Below are positions 1 to 9,666 of a stretch of 42,429 bases of DNA, in pieces. The notes beneath the pieces were generated by a model, which made no database searches, was not told where the DNA came from, and worked only from the letters and a program-made list of their open reading frames with translations. Location: the NCBI GenBank assembly GCA_020431405.1, contig JAGQIK010000430.1:1-42429 (forward strand), written 5' to 3'. Both the position numbers and the translations under genes were made by a program. Numbering within the stretch: position 1 is the first letter of the stretch; each line of letters opens with the position of its first letter. The DNA is from Myxococcales bacterium. Lineage in GTDB: Bacteria; Myxococcota_A; Polyangia; GCA-2747355.

Positions 1-2826
1 CGCCGCGCGCACGCTGTCGAGGTCGTCGGGCTCGCAGAGGAACACGTTGTCGCCCATGTACTCCGCGACCGTACCCCAGCTTCCGGCGACGACATTGACG
101 CCGTGCCAGGCGGCTTCGAGCGTGACCAGCCCGGGAAGCTCGAACCAGCTCGGCAGGGCGTGCACGCGCGCGGCGCGGAAGGCGCCATGAAGCTCGGCGC
201 GCGAGATGCGCCCGGTGAAGATCGTTGGCGCGCGGCGCGGCCAGCGCTTGCACAGCTCGGCGTAGGCCGGCTGCGGCGTTTGGCTATCGACGAAGACCAG
301 CGGCACGTCCTCGTCGGCGAGCGCCGCGAGCAGCGTCAGCTGGTTCTTGCGATTCTCCAGCCGCCCGACGCAGAGCACGAAGTCCTCGACACCAAAGCGC
401 TCGACGAAGTCACGGGCCGCCGACGGCGCGTCGATATCGTCGAGGGCGGGCGGCGAAAAGCCGACGCGCACGACGTCGACCGCGCGCACGGCGCGAAGCT
501 CGGTCTCGATGCGGCGCGCCTCGCGCTCGCCGCTGGCGGTCAGCGCCGCGGCGTGTTGCGTGATGAACGTCGCGCGCTCGGCGCCCGGCCGCTCGGCACG
601 CGCGAACAGCGCGTCGACGGCGCCGTACGTCTCGTCGAGCAGCTCGCCGAAGCGCGCCGCCGTGGTCTCGCCGCTGGCCAGCGCGCGCTGCGCCGCGCTG
701 ATGGTGGCCATCGAGCGCGGCAGATAGCGGCGCTGATCCTCGTACAGCACCGTACAGACGAAGGGCACCTGCTGGCGTGCCGCGTTGAGCGCGAAGGGCT
801 CCTCGGCGTTGACGACGTGCACCAGATCGTAGCCGCTCACGTCGAGCGCCGCGTCGCTGCTGAAGTCGACCTGATGACCGCGCGCCTCGAGCGCGCGCTG
901 CGTCTCGCGCACCACCTCGCTGTCACCGCCGGGCGCCGAGAAGACCGTCGGGCGCGCCTGCAGCAGCACGCGGCGCGTGCGCTTGGCCTGCTTGCGGCGC
1001 TGGGCTTTGGCGTGACCGCGCGCGCCTTTGCCTTGGCGGCGCGGCTGCGCGAGGGCGGCCAGCCGCTCGGCGACCAGCGCGCCGACACGCGCCTCGCTGA
1101 ATCGCTCGATGATCTGTGCGCGCCCGCGCTCGGCCTTGGCCTCGGCCACATCGCGCTCGCTGACGACTCGTCGCATCAGCTCGGCGAGGTGCGCGGCGGA
1201 CGGCTCGGCCCACATGTGCCCGGCGTAGAGCGGGTTGTCGCGCTGCTGGCGCTCGCCGACGGGCACGAGGCGCTCCACATCGACGAGGTAGGCGTTGTCG
1301 TCGTCGAGAAACTCGAGGTGGCCGCTCCAGCGCGTGGCGATCACCGGGCGACGCATCAGCAGCGACTCCGACAGCGGCAGGCCCCAGCCTTCGCCGCGCG
1401 TGGGCAACACGAAAGCATCGCCGGCGCGATAGAGCGCCGGCATCTCGTGCGCTGGCACCATGCGCTCGATCAGCTCGATACGTGGGATACGCGCCGGATC
1501 GCGGTGAAGCTCGTCGCGCACGAACTCGACGAGCTGCTGTCTGAGCGGCGGCGCGTCGCCCGTGACGCCGCCGCCCTGGTAGGCGCGGATCAGCAGGCGC
1601 ACGTCGTCCTCGGCGCGAAATGCGTCGAGGTAGGCGCGCAGCAGCACGTCCCAGCCCTTGCGCTCGGTCCACTCGAAGATCGAAAGGAACGTAAAGCCGG
1701 CCGCTTCGCCGAAGCGCAGCGGCTCTGTCTCGTCGGGACGATAGGCGGCCGGATCGAAGGCGTGCGGGATGACGTGCACGCGCTCGCGCGCGACGCCCGA
1801 GCGCACGAAGGTCTCGAGGTTGAAGTGCGACGGCACCCAGACCTCGTCGGCGGGCGCCAGCGCGTCGACCCACGGGGCGGGGATGCGGTCCGTCTCGAAC
1901 GCGGTGTAGACCACACGCGAGGCGTAGCTTCGGTTGCGCGAGAAGCGCTCGGCGACGAAGTCCTTGCCCTCGGCGCTGGCCGGCGGATGGTGCATCACGT
2001 AGGTGCCGCCTGCTGGCACGAGGCTCAGCTCGGCGAGGCGCGCGGCCTGCTCGGGCGCGACGGGCGTGCGCAGCCGCGCGGTGCGGCGCACGCCGTCGAA
2101 GAGCGCCTCGACGACGCAGCCGTCGGCCTCGTCGTCGTCGATATCGTCGTCATCGAAGGAGACTTTGCAGTCCCCCCACAGCGGCTGGGCACGCACGCGC
2201 ACGCCGACAGCGTCGAGGCCGCGCACGTAGGCGCGCGCCGCGGTGGCGTAGCCGCTGGGGCCAAACAGCGGGCCCTCCCAGCTCACGCGCAGCGTGTCGG
2301 GGGCGATGTCGCCGTGACGCGCGAGCATCGGCTGCGTGTAGGCGGCGACGCACATGTTGGAGATGTCTTCGCCGTCGGAAGCCGCGTCGGCGATGGTGAA
2401 GCCGAGCTCGACGAGCAGCGCCGAGAGCGCCGGCTTGTCGAAGATCACGTAGTGGAAGTTGCCGCGATAGTCCTGACCGCCATAGAGGCGGTCGACGATG
2501 GGGTCAATGCCGATCGCCTCGCCGTCTTCACGGCGCCAGCCGGGCGGGCGCTCGCGATAGAGCCGCACCATGCCTTCGAGGTCGGGCGTGCGAATCCACA
2601 GCCGGCCGCCGGGGCGCAGCAGCCGTCGCCACTCGCCGAGCACCGCCTTCACCTCGCGCCACGAGATGTGCTCGAGGATGTCCTGCGCCACGATCTCGCT
2701 GGCGCAACGATCGGCGAGGGGCAAACGCGTGAAGTCGGCGACGAGATCGACGCCGGGCCACGGGTTGAAGTCGACGTTGACGTATCCCGCCCTGATGTCG
2801 CGGCCGCAGCCGAGGTTCAGCTTCAT
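1..2826 (-). CDS. Methyltransferase-glycosyltransferase-glycosyltransferase fusion (3' end outside window)
   Basis: At least 942 residues are visible and no stop is reached before the window edge. Residues 1-165 are a class I SAM methyltransferase: the protein opens with MKLNLGCG (motif I), followed by the acidic VNVDF strand, AQDILEHI and LRPGGRLWI. Residues about 185-600 form a GT-B glycosyltransferase of the GT4 type, with a C-terminal donor-binding half (FTFLSIFEWTERKGWDVL; VLPTRGEGWGLPLSESL). After a Lys/Arg/Gln linker near 600-630, a second GT4-like domain runs to the edge (LCVGRLENRKNQLTLLAAL; ALPSWFELPGLVTLEAAWHG). It is probably cytoplasmic and builds or methylates a glycan. It diverges from another glycan operon and has its own sigma-54 promoter, which fits modification of flagella or surface polysaccharide. 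The start is secure because motif I is at residue 4. There is no Shine-Dalgarno sequence. Confidence 0.88.
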   Translation of the reverse strand, partial: MKLNLGCGRDIRAGYVNVDFNPWPGVDLVADFTRLPLADRCASEIVAQDILEHISWREVKAVLGEWRRLLRPGGRLWIRTPDLEGMVRLYRERPPGWRREDGEAIGIDPIVDRLYGGQDYRGNFHYVIFDKPALSALLVELGFTIADAASDGEDISNMCVAAYTQPMLARHGDIAPDTLRVSWEGPLFGPSGYATAARAYVRGLDAVGVRVRAQPLWGDCKVSFDDDDIDDDEADGCVVEALFDGVRRTARLRTPVAPEQAARLAELSLVPAGGTYVMHHPPASAEGKDFVAERFSRNRSYASRVVYTAFETDRIPAPWVDALAPADEVWVPSHFNLETFVRSGVARERVHVIPHAFDPAAYRPDETEPLRFGEAAGFTFLSIFEWTERKGWDVLLRAYLDAFRAEDDVRLLIRAYQGGGVTGDAPPLRQQLVEFVRDELHRDPARIPRIELIERMVPAHEMPALYRAGDAFVLPTRGEGWGLPLSESLLMRRPVIATRWSGHLEFLDDDNAYLVDVERLVPVGERQQRDNPLYAGHMWAEPSAAHLAELMRRVVSERDVAEAKAERGRAQIIERFSEARVGALVAERLAALAQPRRQGKGARGHAKAQRRKQAKRTRRVLLQARPTVFSAPGGDSEVVRETQRALEARGHQVDFSSDAALDVSGYDLVHVVNAEEPFALNAARQQVPFVCTVLYEDQRRYLPRSMATISAAQRALASGETTAARFGELLDETYGAVDALFARAERPGAERATFITQHAAALTASGEREARRIETELRAVRAVDVVRVGFSPPALDDIDAPSAARDFVERFGVEDFVLCVGRLENRKNQLTLLAALADEDVPLVFVDSQTPQPAYAELCKRWPRRAPTIFTGRISRAELHGAFRAARVHALPSWFELPGLVTLEAAWHGVNVVAGSWGTVAEYMGDNVFLCEPDDLDSVRAA

Positions 2827-2839
2827 AGGCTCGCTGGCG

Positions 2840-2855
2840 AGCAAGGCGCGTGCCC
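2840..2855 (-). promoter_or_regulatory. Sigma-54 promoter of the MT-GT-GT gene
   Basis: Read on the minus strand this is GGGCAC-GCGCC-TTGCT, one mismatch from TGGCAC-N5-TTGCW, with the invariant GG and GC ten bases apart. The predicted +1 falls about 3 nt before the ATG, so the transcript would be nearly leaderless. A degenerate activator palindrome begins 38 bp upstream and a perfect one 58 bp upstream. Confidence 0.7.
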
Positions 2856-2893
2856 GCCAGCAACGCCGAAATCCGCTACATCACGTCGCCGCA

Positions 2894-2932
2894 GCGCCGA
2901 TAGGCCGACACGAGCGTCAAAGCTTTGACGCT
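2894..2932. promoter_or_regulatory. Paired activator palindromes between divergent sigma-54 promoters
   Basis: Bases 2913-2932 are a perfect 20-bp palindrome, AGCGTCAAAGCTTTGACGCT, with core GCGTCAA-N4-TTGACGC at 2914-2931. A degenerate copy (GCGCCGA-TAGG-CCGACAC, 9 of 14 core bases) lies exactly 20 bp away at 2894-2911. The perfect copy ends 41 bp before the rightward -24 box. The degenerate copy is 38 bp from the leftward one. The arrangement looks like an upstream activating sequence for a sigma-54 activator serving both genes. Confidence 0.78.
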
Positions 2933-2972
2933 GCCGCGCGTTTCTCCGTACGGATTCACAGCGAGATCGGGT

Positions 2973-2988
2973 TGGCACCGGCGTTGCT
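2973..2988 (+). promoter_or_regulatory. Sigma-54 promoter of the TPR1-radical SAM operon
   Basis: TGGCAC-CGGCG-TTGCT matches the -24/-12 consensus at every conserved base. The predicted +1 is near 2999, which gives a leader of about 37 nt with a hairpin and a strong Shine-Dalgarno sequence before the ATG at 3036. Confidence 0.9.
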
Positions 2989-2996
2989 TCGAGCAA

Positions 2997-3014
2997 GGGC
3001 GCAACACAGCGCCC
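2997..3014 (+). other. 5' leader hairpin of TPR1 mRNA
   Basis: GGGCGC-AACACA-GCGCCC forms a perfect 6-bp stem with a 6-nt loop at the predicted 5' end of the mRNA, 21 nt before the ATG. The TPR2 leader has a hairpin of the same 6/6/6 geometry. It may protect the 5' end or tune translation. Confidence 0.5.
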
Positions 3015-3035
3015 GACGTGGGCGAGGAGGTCTTC

Positions 3036-3710
3036 ATGTCCGAATCCTCTCGCGGCCCTCTGGTCGAAGAGATCGCAGCGCGCATCAGCGCCGGCGAGCT
3101 CGACGAGGCCATCGCCGCCGTCATCGCCCGCATCCGCGCCGAGCCCGAGCGCGCTGCGGCGCTGCACGCGCTCGCCGAGCACGAGCTGGAGACCGGCAGC
3201 TTCGAGGTCGGCGAGCTGATCATCGAGGCGCTGGTGCAGCAAGCACCCAACGCCGAGCGCCTCAGCGACCTCGGCGCGATCAAGCACGTCAAGGGCGAGC
3301 ACACGCTGGCCGAGACGCTGCTGCTCGAGGCGCTTTCTTTCGAGCCGAGCCACCAGCTGGCGCTGCTCAACATCGCGGCGCTGTATCTCGACTGCGGCCG
3401 CGTCGGCGACGCCATGCGCGCGTGCGGCTCGCTGGTGCAGGCCATCGTCCAGACCACGCGAGCCGGCGAGGCTGACCAGGCCGTCTCGGCCGAGCTGTTG
3501 TTTCAGCTCGCCGAACGGCTCGCGCCCGTCGCGCCCGACCAGGCCGACCGCGTCGCCGCCGTCGCCGTCGGCCGTCTCGATGTCGACGCCCCGCCGCGCC
3601 AGGTCAAGCTCGTCGTGCCCGCGCCCCAGCGCGAGCGCGCCGCGCGTGACGCGCAGCCCCGCCCCCAGTCAGACGCCGTGTTTTCCATCGGCGGAGGAGC
3701 CGCATCATGA
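3036..3710 (+). CDS. Tetratricopeptide-repeat protein TPR1
   Basis: A 224-residue soluble protein without a signal peptide. Residues 1-165 are helical TPR-like repeats (for example LSDLGAIKHVKGEHTLAETL and LALLNIAALYLDCGRVGDAM). The last 50 residues are Pro/Arg-rich and look disordered. The ATG was chosen because GAGGAGG sits 5 nt upstream. An in-frame extension upstream would run through the sigma-54 promoter. It is the first gene of an operon with the radical SAM protein (4-nt ATGA overlap), a CgeB-like glycosyltransferase and an HDOD-GGDEF protein. A related TPR protein near 39.5 kb has the same promoter type and leader hairpin. TPR proteins commonly scaffold glycosylation or assembly complexes. 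The exact partner here is unknown. Confidence 0.85.
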   Translation: MSESSRGPLVEEIAARISAGELDEAIAAVIARIRAEPERAAALHALAEHELETGSFEVGELIIEALVQQAPNAERLSDLGAIKHVKGEHTLAETLLLEALSFEPSHQLALLNIAALYLDCGRVGDAMRACGSLVQAIVQTTRAGEADQAVSAELLFQLAERLAPVAPDQADRVAAVAVGRLDVDAPPRQVKLVVPAPQRERAARDAQPRPQSDAVFSIGGGAAS

Positions 3711-4975
3711 CCGTGCGCGAGTACCACGTCGCCGTCTGCAACGAAGGCGCGCGTGAGACCTTCGAGCTCGTCTTCGATATCTACCCGCAGCAGGCGCCGG
3801 CACACCCCGAGCGCCACTACGGCCACTGGAACAAACGCATCGAGCTCGACGCCGGCGAGCAGCGAGACATCGTGGTGCGCTGGGACGCGGCGCGCAAAGC
3901 GGTGGCTATCGACGGCGAGCCGGCCGACAGCAGCTGGCGCGGGCCGCTCGACGAGTCCGGCCGCTACGACGTGTCATTTCTGCTCTACCGGCAGGGGCAG
4001 GTCGTCACCGAGCACAAAATGCGCGAAGATGTCGGCGGCAGTGCGTCGTCTGCATCTTCTATCGTGCTGCCCTGCGGCGGCGATGGCGCCGTGCGAACGC
4101 AGCCGCAGAGCCAGCTGCGCTCGGCGGTGTGGTTCATCACCTGGCGCTGCAACTACAAGTGCGACTACTGCTGGGAGGTTCAGCGCATCCGCCGCGGCGA
4201 GATGAAGGCCGAGCCCTACGAAGAGACGCAGAAGTGGGTCGACGCCTGGAACCGGCTGCGCCCGCAGACGCTCGACATCTCGGGCGGCGAGCCGTTTCTG
4301 CAGCCCGGCTTCATCGACATGCTCGAGGCCTTCGACGACAGCATCCGCGTCGCCATCACCAGCAACATCTCGAAGGACATCACCGAGTTCGTCCAGCGCA
4401 TCAAGCCCGAGAAGGTCTTTTCGATGACGCTGAGCTTCCACCCGACCCAGAAGGTGGCGTGGGACATGTTCCTCGGCAAGGCGTTGCTGCTCAAGAACCG
4501 CGGCTTCAACGTCACCGTCAACTTCGTCAGCTGGCCCGAGCAGCTGTGGCTGATCCCGATCTACAAGAAGGTCTTCGAGACGAGCGGGCTGCGCTTTCAC
4601 GTCGACCCCTACGCGCCGACGCCGCACTACCCCTTCACGCTCAGCGACGCCGAGCGCGAGTTCCTCAAGCCCTTCGTCGGCGGCGACCGCGAGCACTTCT
4701 TCGGCGAGACCGAACGCTACAACGTCGACTGCAGCGGCGGCTACGAGCACCTCAACGTGCACCCCGACGGCGACGCCTACCGCTGCATCAGCGACAAACA
4801 CTTCGGCAAGCCGAAGGTCGGCAACATCTTCGACCCCGACTTCTCGCTCAGCCCCAAGTTCACCTTCTGCGATGACTACTGGCGCTGTCCCGGCTGCGAC
4901 AAGGACAAGGTGCGCGTCGAACGACGCCCCGAGCCCTGGGCGCCGCGCGATGACAGCGGCTCGATGACCCTCTAG
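3707..4975 (+). CDS. Radical SAM protein with SPASM-like C-terminus
   Basis: 422 residues. The radical SAM cluster motif CNYKCDYC is at Cys148/152/155, followed by the SAM-binding SGGEP at 192-196. The C-terminal third has a further Cys set (VDCSGGYEHLNVHPDGDAYRC, then FCDDYWRCPGCDKDK), consistent with an auxiliary Fe-S cluster of SPASM or twitch type, and the HPDG phrase is typical of that region. Residues 1-125 form an extra beta-rich N-terminal domain that I do not recognise. Start and stop are coupled to TPR1 by ATGA. In a glycan operon this enzyme may modify a sugar or a peptide. The substrate cannot be read from the sequence. The family assignment is firm and the reaction is unknown. 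Confidence 0.88.
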   Translation: MTVREYHVAVCNEGARETFELVFDIYPQQAPAHPERHYGHWNKRIELDAGEQRDIVVRWDAARKAVAIDGEPADSSWRGPLDESGRYDVSFLLYRQGQVVTEHKMREDVGGSASSASSIVLPCGGDGAVRTQPQSQLRSAVWFITWRCNYKCDYCWEVQRIRRGEMKAEPYEETQKWVDAWNRLRPQTLDISGGEPFLQPGFIDMLEAFDDSIRVAITSNISKDITEFVQRIKPEKVFSMTLSFHPTQKVAWDMFLGKALLLKNRGFNVTVNFVSWPEQLWLIPIYKKVFETSGLRFHVDPYAPTPHYPFTLSDAEREFLKPFVGGDREHFFGETERYNVDCSGGYEHLNVHPDGDAYRCISDKHFGKPKVGNIFDPDFSLSPKFTFCDDYWRCPGCDKDKVRVERRPEPWAPRDDSGSMTL

Positions 4976-5000
4976 CCGAACCAACACGAGGACCCACGCC

Positions 5001-6256
5001 GTGTCTCGCAAACGCCGCAGGCCGCACAAGCCGTCTCGCCGCACGCTGCCAGAGCTGAGCTCGCGGCTGCGCGGCGCCCTGGCCTACCGGCGCTTCGTCG
5101 CGCCGCCCTACACCATCGCGTTGCTCGATGGCCGCTACCATCTGCACGGCGAGTGTACCCGCGCGCTGACACGCCTCGGACACCGCGTGCTGCCCATCGC
5201 GGTGGATGCCGCGTCGCCAGCGAACACGGTCAAGGCGCTGCTCTATGCCTGCATCGAGCAGCGCGTCGACATGCTGCTGTCGATCAACCAGATGGGCTTC
5301 GACGAAGGCGGCCACCTCGGCACGCTGCTCGAGCAGATCGAGCTGCCGGTGGCCTCGTGGTACGTCGACAGCCCGCACTTCGTGCTGCGCGGCGCGCCGC
5401 TGCCCGCGGCGGCGGTCTCGACGGTCTTTGTCTGGGAACGCTCCTTCGTCGCTTCGCTGCGCGCGTTGGGCCTGCAGGACGTGCACTACCTGCCGCTCGC
5501 CACCGACCCCGAGGTCTTTCGTCCGCTGGGCTATGGCGAGTCGCGCGCGCTGTGCTTCGTTGGCGACAGCATGAAGCGCGCCTGCGCCAAGTGGCAGGCG
5601 CGCCTCGGCCACAACGCGCGCCGTCAGGCCGGCGACGTCGCCGCCGCGCTGCTCGCCGACCGTCAGCGCGATCCCTTCGAGGTCGTCGGCACCGAGCGCG
5701 ACGAGCGCCACGCCTGCGACATCGTCGCGGCCGGCACCTGGCGCGCGACGCGCGACTACCGCGCCGGCCTGCTGCGCGCCATCGACAGCCCAGCGCTGTG
5801 CGTGCACGGCGATGACGGCTGGGGCGAGCAGCTCTCGCAGGCGCGGCTGTGCGGGCCCGTCAACTACGGCGCGCCGCTCGCCGCGCTCTACGAGAGCAGC
5901 GCGATCAACATCAACGCCACCAGTCTGCAGATGCAGAGCGCCGTCAACCAGCGCGTCTTCGACGCCCCCGCGTCGGGCGGCTTCGTGCTGAGCGACGCGC
6001 AGTCGGACCTGCTCGAGCTGTTCGAGCCCGGCCGCGAGATCGCGGTCTACCGCGACGCCGACGAGCTCGCAGCGCAGGTCGAGCGCTTTCTGCACGACGA
6101 AGAAGCCCGCCGCATGATCACCGCGCGTGCGCGCGCGCGCGTGCTGGCCGAGCACCGCTACGAGCACCGCCTGCAACGCGTGCTCGATGTGGTCAGCGCT
6201 CGTCATGCGTCCCCGGCCGTGCGCAGAACGTCTTGCGAGCCCTCTGGAGCATCACC

Positions 6257-6266
<10 letters not shown>
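5001..6266 (+). CDS. CgeB-like glycosyltransferase (DUF3880-type N-terminus)
   Basis: 421 residues. After a basic N-terminal tail, residues about 38-180 resemble the DUF3880/CgeB N-terminal half (ALLDGRYHLHGECTRALTRL; LSINQMGFDEGGHL; VASWYVDSPHFVLRG). Residues 180-410 look like the donor-binding half of a GT-B transferase: YLPLATDPEVFRPLGY, then NINATSLQMQSAVNQRVFDA and SGGFVLSD, ending in a helix with an EHRYEHRL motif. Proteins of this kind occur in spore-coat and flagellar or surface glycan loci. It follows the radical SAM gene by 25 nt and overlaps the next gene by 10 nt, so it is translated from the same mRNA. The acceptor is unknown; flagellin or a surface protein is plausible. Confidence 0.82.
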
Positions 6267-7746
<1,480 letters not shown>

Positions 7747-7750
<4 letters not shown>

Positions 7751-8610
7751 CGGGCCAGCGCCGCGGCGAGCGACTCGGCGCGCGCGCTGGCCTGCGCGAG
7801 CAGCGCCAGCGTCACGTCGGCGGCCACGCCATGGAGATCGCGCGCCCGTTCGACGAGAAGCTCGGCACCGAGCACCTCGTCGCGCTCGCACAGGCACGAC
7901 ACCAGCGCGACCGCTGGCGCGACGAGCACGCGGTCGTCACACGGCAGCAGGTGGTGCTCGGCGATGGCCGCGGCGAGCTCGGGCGGAAGCGCCCACTGGT
8001 CGCACATCCAGTGCGCGATCTCGGCGTGGTCCCAGCCGAAGCGCTGCTGTTCGAGCTGCGCCAGATCGCCGCCAGCGTGGTGCCACGCTTCGAGCAGCTC
8101 GCCGTAGCCTTTGGGGCCGTGGTGGGCGAGTAGCGGGATCGCCATGTCCTGCAGCAACGCCGCCGTGAAGGCCTCGACGCTGCTTTCGGGATGCAAGAGG
8201 TCGGCGAGCATGCGTGCCGCCGAGGCGCGCCGCGCCGACGCGCGCCAGAAGCGCATCTGCTCGTAGCCGCGCGTCTCGGCGCTGGGCAGCGCGTCGCCGA
8301 CGGCGCTAGAGATGACCAGCGACTCGAGCTGTGACATGCCGAGCAGCGCGACGGCCTGGCGCAGGTTGGTGACCTTGCGACGCAACGCGAACGCCGCCGA
8401 GTTGACCGTCGCGAGGATGCGCACCGAGAGGCCGGGATCGAAGGAGATCGTCTCGGCGACCGCTGCCGCTGCCGCCGACTCGCTGCGCATCAGCCGCAGC
8501 GCCTTGACGGCGATCTCGGGAAACGACGGCAGGCTGTGGCCCTCGATGACCTTCTTCAGCGCGCGGCGTGGATCCTTGCGCGCGCGCAGCAAACCGGCGA
8601 GCAGACCCAT
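7747..8610 (-). CDS. HDOD-domain protein
   Basis: 287 residues. The HDOD core spans about 15-215: LPSFPEIAVKALRLMRSE, ISFDPGLSVRILATVNSAAF, LRQAVALLGMSQLESLVIS, and an LLQDMAIPLLAHHG segment matching the degenerate HD region. HDOD proteins lack the metal-binding HD pair and usually act as scaffolds in motility or stress signalling. The ATG overlaps the stop of the channel gene (ATGA), so the two are translationally coupled. A longer in-frame reading exists but would run backwards through the channel gene. Confidence 0.88.
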
Positions 8611-9551
8611 CAGTCGGCCCGCCGCGCCATCTTGTTGGCGAAGATGCTGAGCAGCCCGCCGAGGGCGAGATAGCCGCAGAAGACCTCGATCACCACCAAC
8701 ACCTGCGCCGTGCTCGACGCCGGCACCACGTCTCCGTAGCCGAGTGTGGTCAACGTGACGAAGCTGAAGTAGTAGGGCGACAGCGCGCTCGGGTGCGGCC
8801 CGTAGTCGATGGCGCTCTGCTGGAAGATCACGCCGAACAGCAGCGCCAGCGCCACCGTCCAGAGCGCCCAGCGCGCGATGCTGCGCCCGCAGTCCGATGT
8901 CACACGCCACAGCCAGTAGAGCAGCCCGTGGGCGCGGCTGGCGCGGCGAAACTCGGCGAGGTAGTTCTCGTCGCGAATGTGGCGTCGCACCATGTAGGCG
9001 CCGCAGAAGTCGACGTCGCGGATGTCGGCGCCGATCCAGCTGGCGTGTCGATAGCCGCGGACGTTCTCGAGGTGTGCGCCGCGCAGATTAGCGCCGTCGA
9101 AGTGCGCGTGGTCGAGATCGCTGGCCTCGAGATCCGCCTCGCGCAGGTCGGCGCGCGCGAAGTTGGCGTGCACGAGGCTGGCGTCACGCAGTCGCGCGTG
9201 GCCGAGACAGGCGGCGCGAAAGTCGGCGTGCTCCAGCGACGCGTTGCTCAGCGTGGCGCCGCCGAGGTCGGCCTGAAAGAACGAGGCGTGGCCGCAGCGC
9301 GTGCCGCCGAAGTTGGCTCGGCGCGCGCTGCAGTGGTCGAGGCGCGCCTCGGTGAGATCGGCGGCGAGCAGGTCGGCGCCGTCGAGCTGCGCCCCCGACA
9401 GGTCGGCGCCGCGCAAGTTGCAGCGCGTCAGATCCGCACCGCTGAGGTTCTTGCCAGCGAGGTTGGCCCCGCTGAGGTCGCGGCCGGCCAGATCCGCCGC
9501 CGCCGCCGCCGCCTCGCCACAGAACGCACTATCTCGGTAGATGGCCGACAT
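8610..9551 (-). CDS. Pentapeptide-repeat potassium channel
   Basis: 313 residues. Residues 18-190 are about 30 pentapeptide repeats of the A(D/N)LXX kind (DLSGANLAGKNLSGADLT and so on), which fold as a right-handed quadrilateral beta helix. After an amphipathic linker, two membrane helices (about ALWTVALALLFGVIF and LVVIEVFCGYLALGGLLSIF) flank a pore loop with TLTTLGYGD at 266-274, the potassium selectivity filter. This is a two-TM ion-channel domain of the Ion_trans_2 type. The repeat domain would be a cytoplasmic N-terminal assembly or gating domain. GAGGTGAGGG lies just before the ATG. Its coupling to an HDOD protein suggests that membrane potential or potassium flux enters signalling. Confidence 0.9.
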   Translation of the reverse strand: MSAIYRDSAFCGEAAAAAADLAGRDLSGANLAGKNLSGADLTRCNLRGADLSGAQLDGADLLAADLTEARLDHCSARRANFGGTRCGHASFFQADLGGATLSNASLEHADFRAACLGHARLRDASLVHANFARADLREADLEASDLDHAHFDGANLRGAHLENVRGYRHASWIGADIRDVDFCGAYMVRRHIRDENYLAEFRRASRAHGLLYWLWRVTSDCGRSIARWALWTVALALLFGVIFQQSAIDYGPHPSALSPYYFSFVTLTTLGYGDVVPASSTAQVLVVIEVFCGYLALGGLLSIFANKMARRAD

Positions 9552-9590
9552 CCCTCACCTCTAAACGGCAGGGGGCGGCAGAACTTGAGT

Positions 9591-9606
9591 CAAATCGATC
9601 GATTTG
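9591..9606. repeat. 16-bp perfect palindrome in divergent promoter region
   Basis: CAAATCGATCGATTTG is a perfect palindrome, A/T-rich against its surroundings, in the 115-bp space between the channel gene and the diguanylate cyclase. It could be an operator controlling one or both genes. It does not resemble the GCGTCAA palindromes found elsewhere here. Confidence 0.45.
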
Positions 9607-9666
9607 CGGGCCGCGGCGCCGTCGACCGCGGCGATTTAGATCCTACCGACGCGCCGAGGGCCGCCG

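Noticed and set aside
103-2928. Very long plus-strand open frame of 941 codons
   Set aside because: It is codon-aligned antisense to the MT-GT-GT gene. Its product is Arg/Ala/His/Asp-rich without domains, as expected for the complement of high-GC coding DNA.
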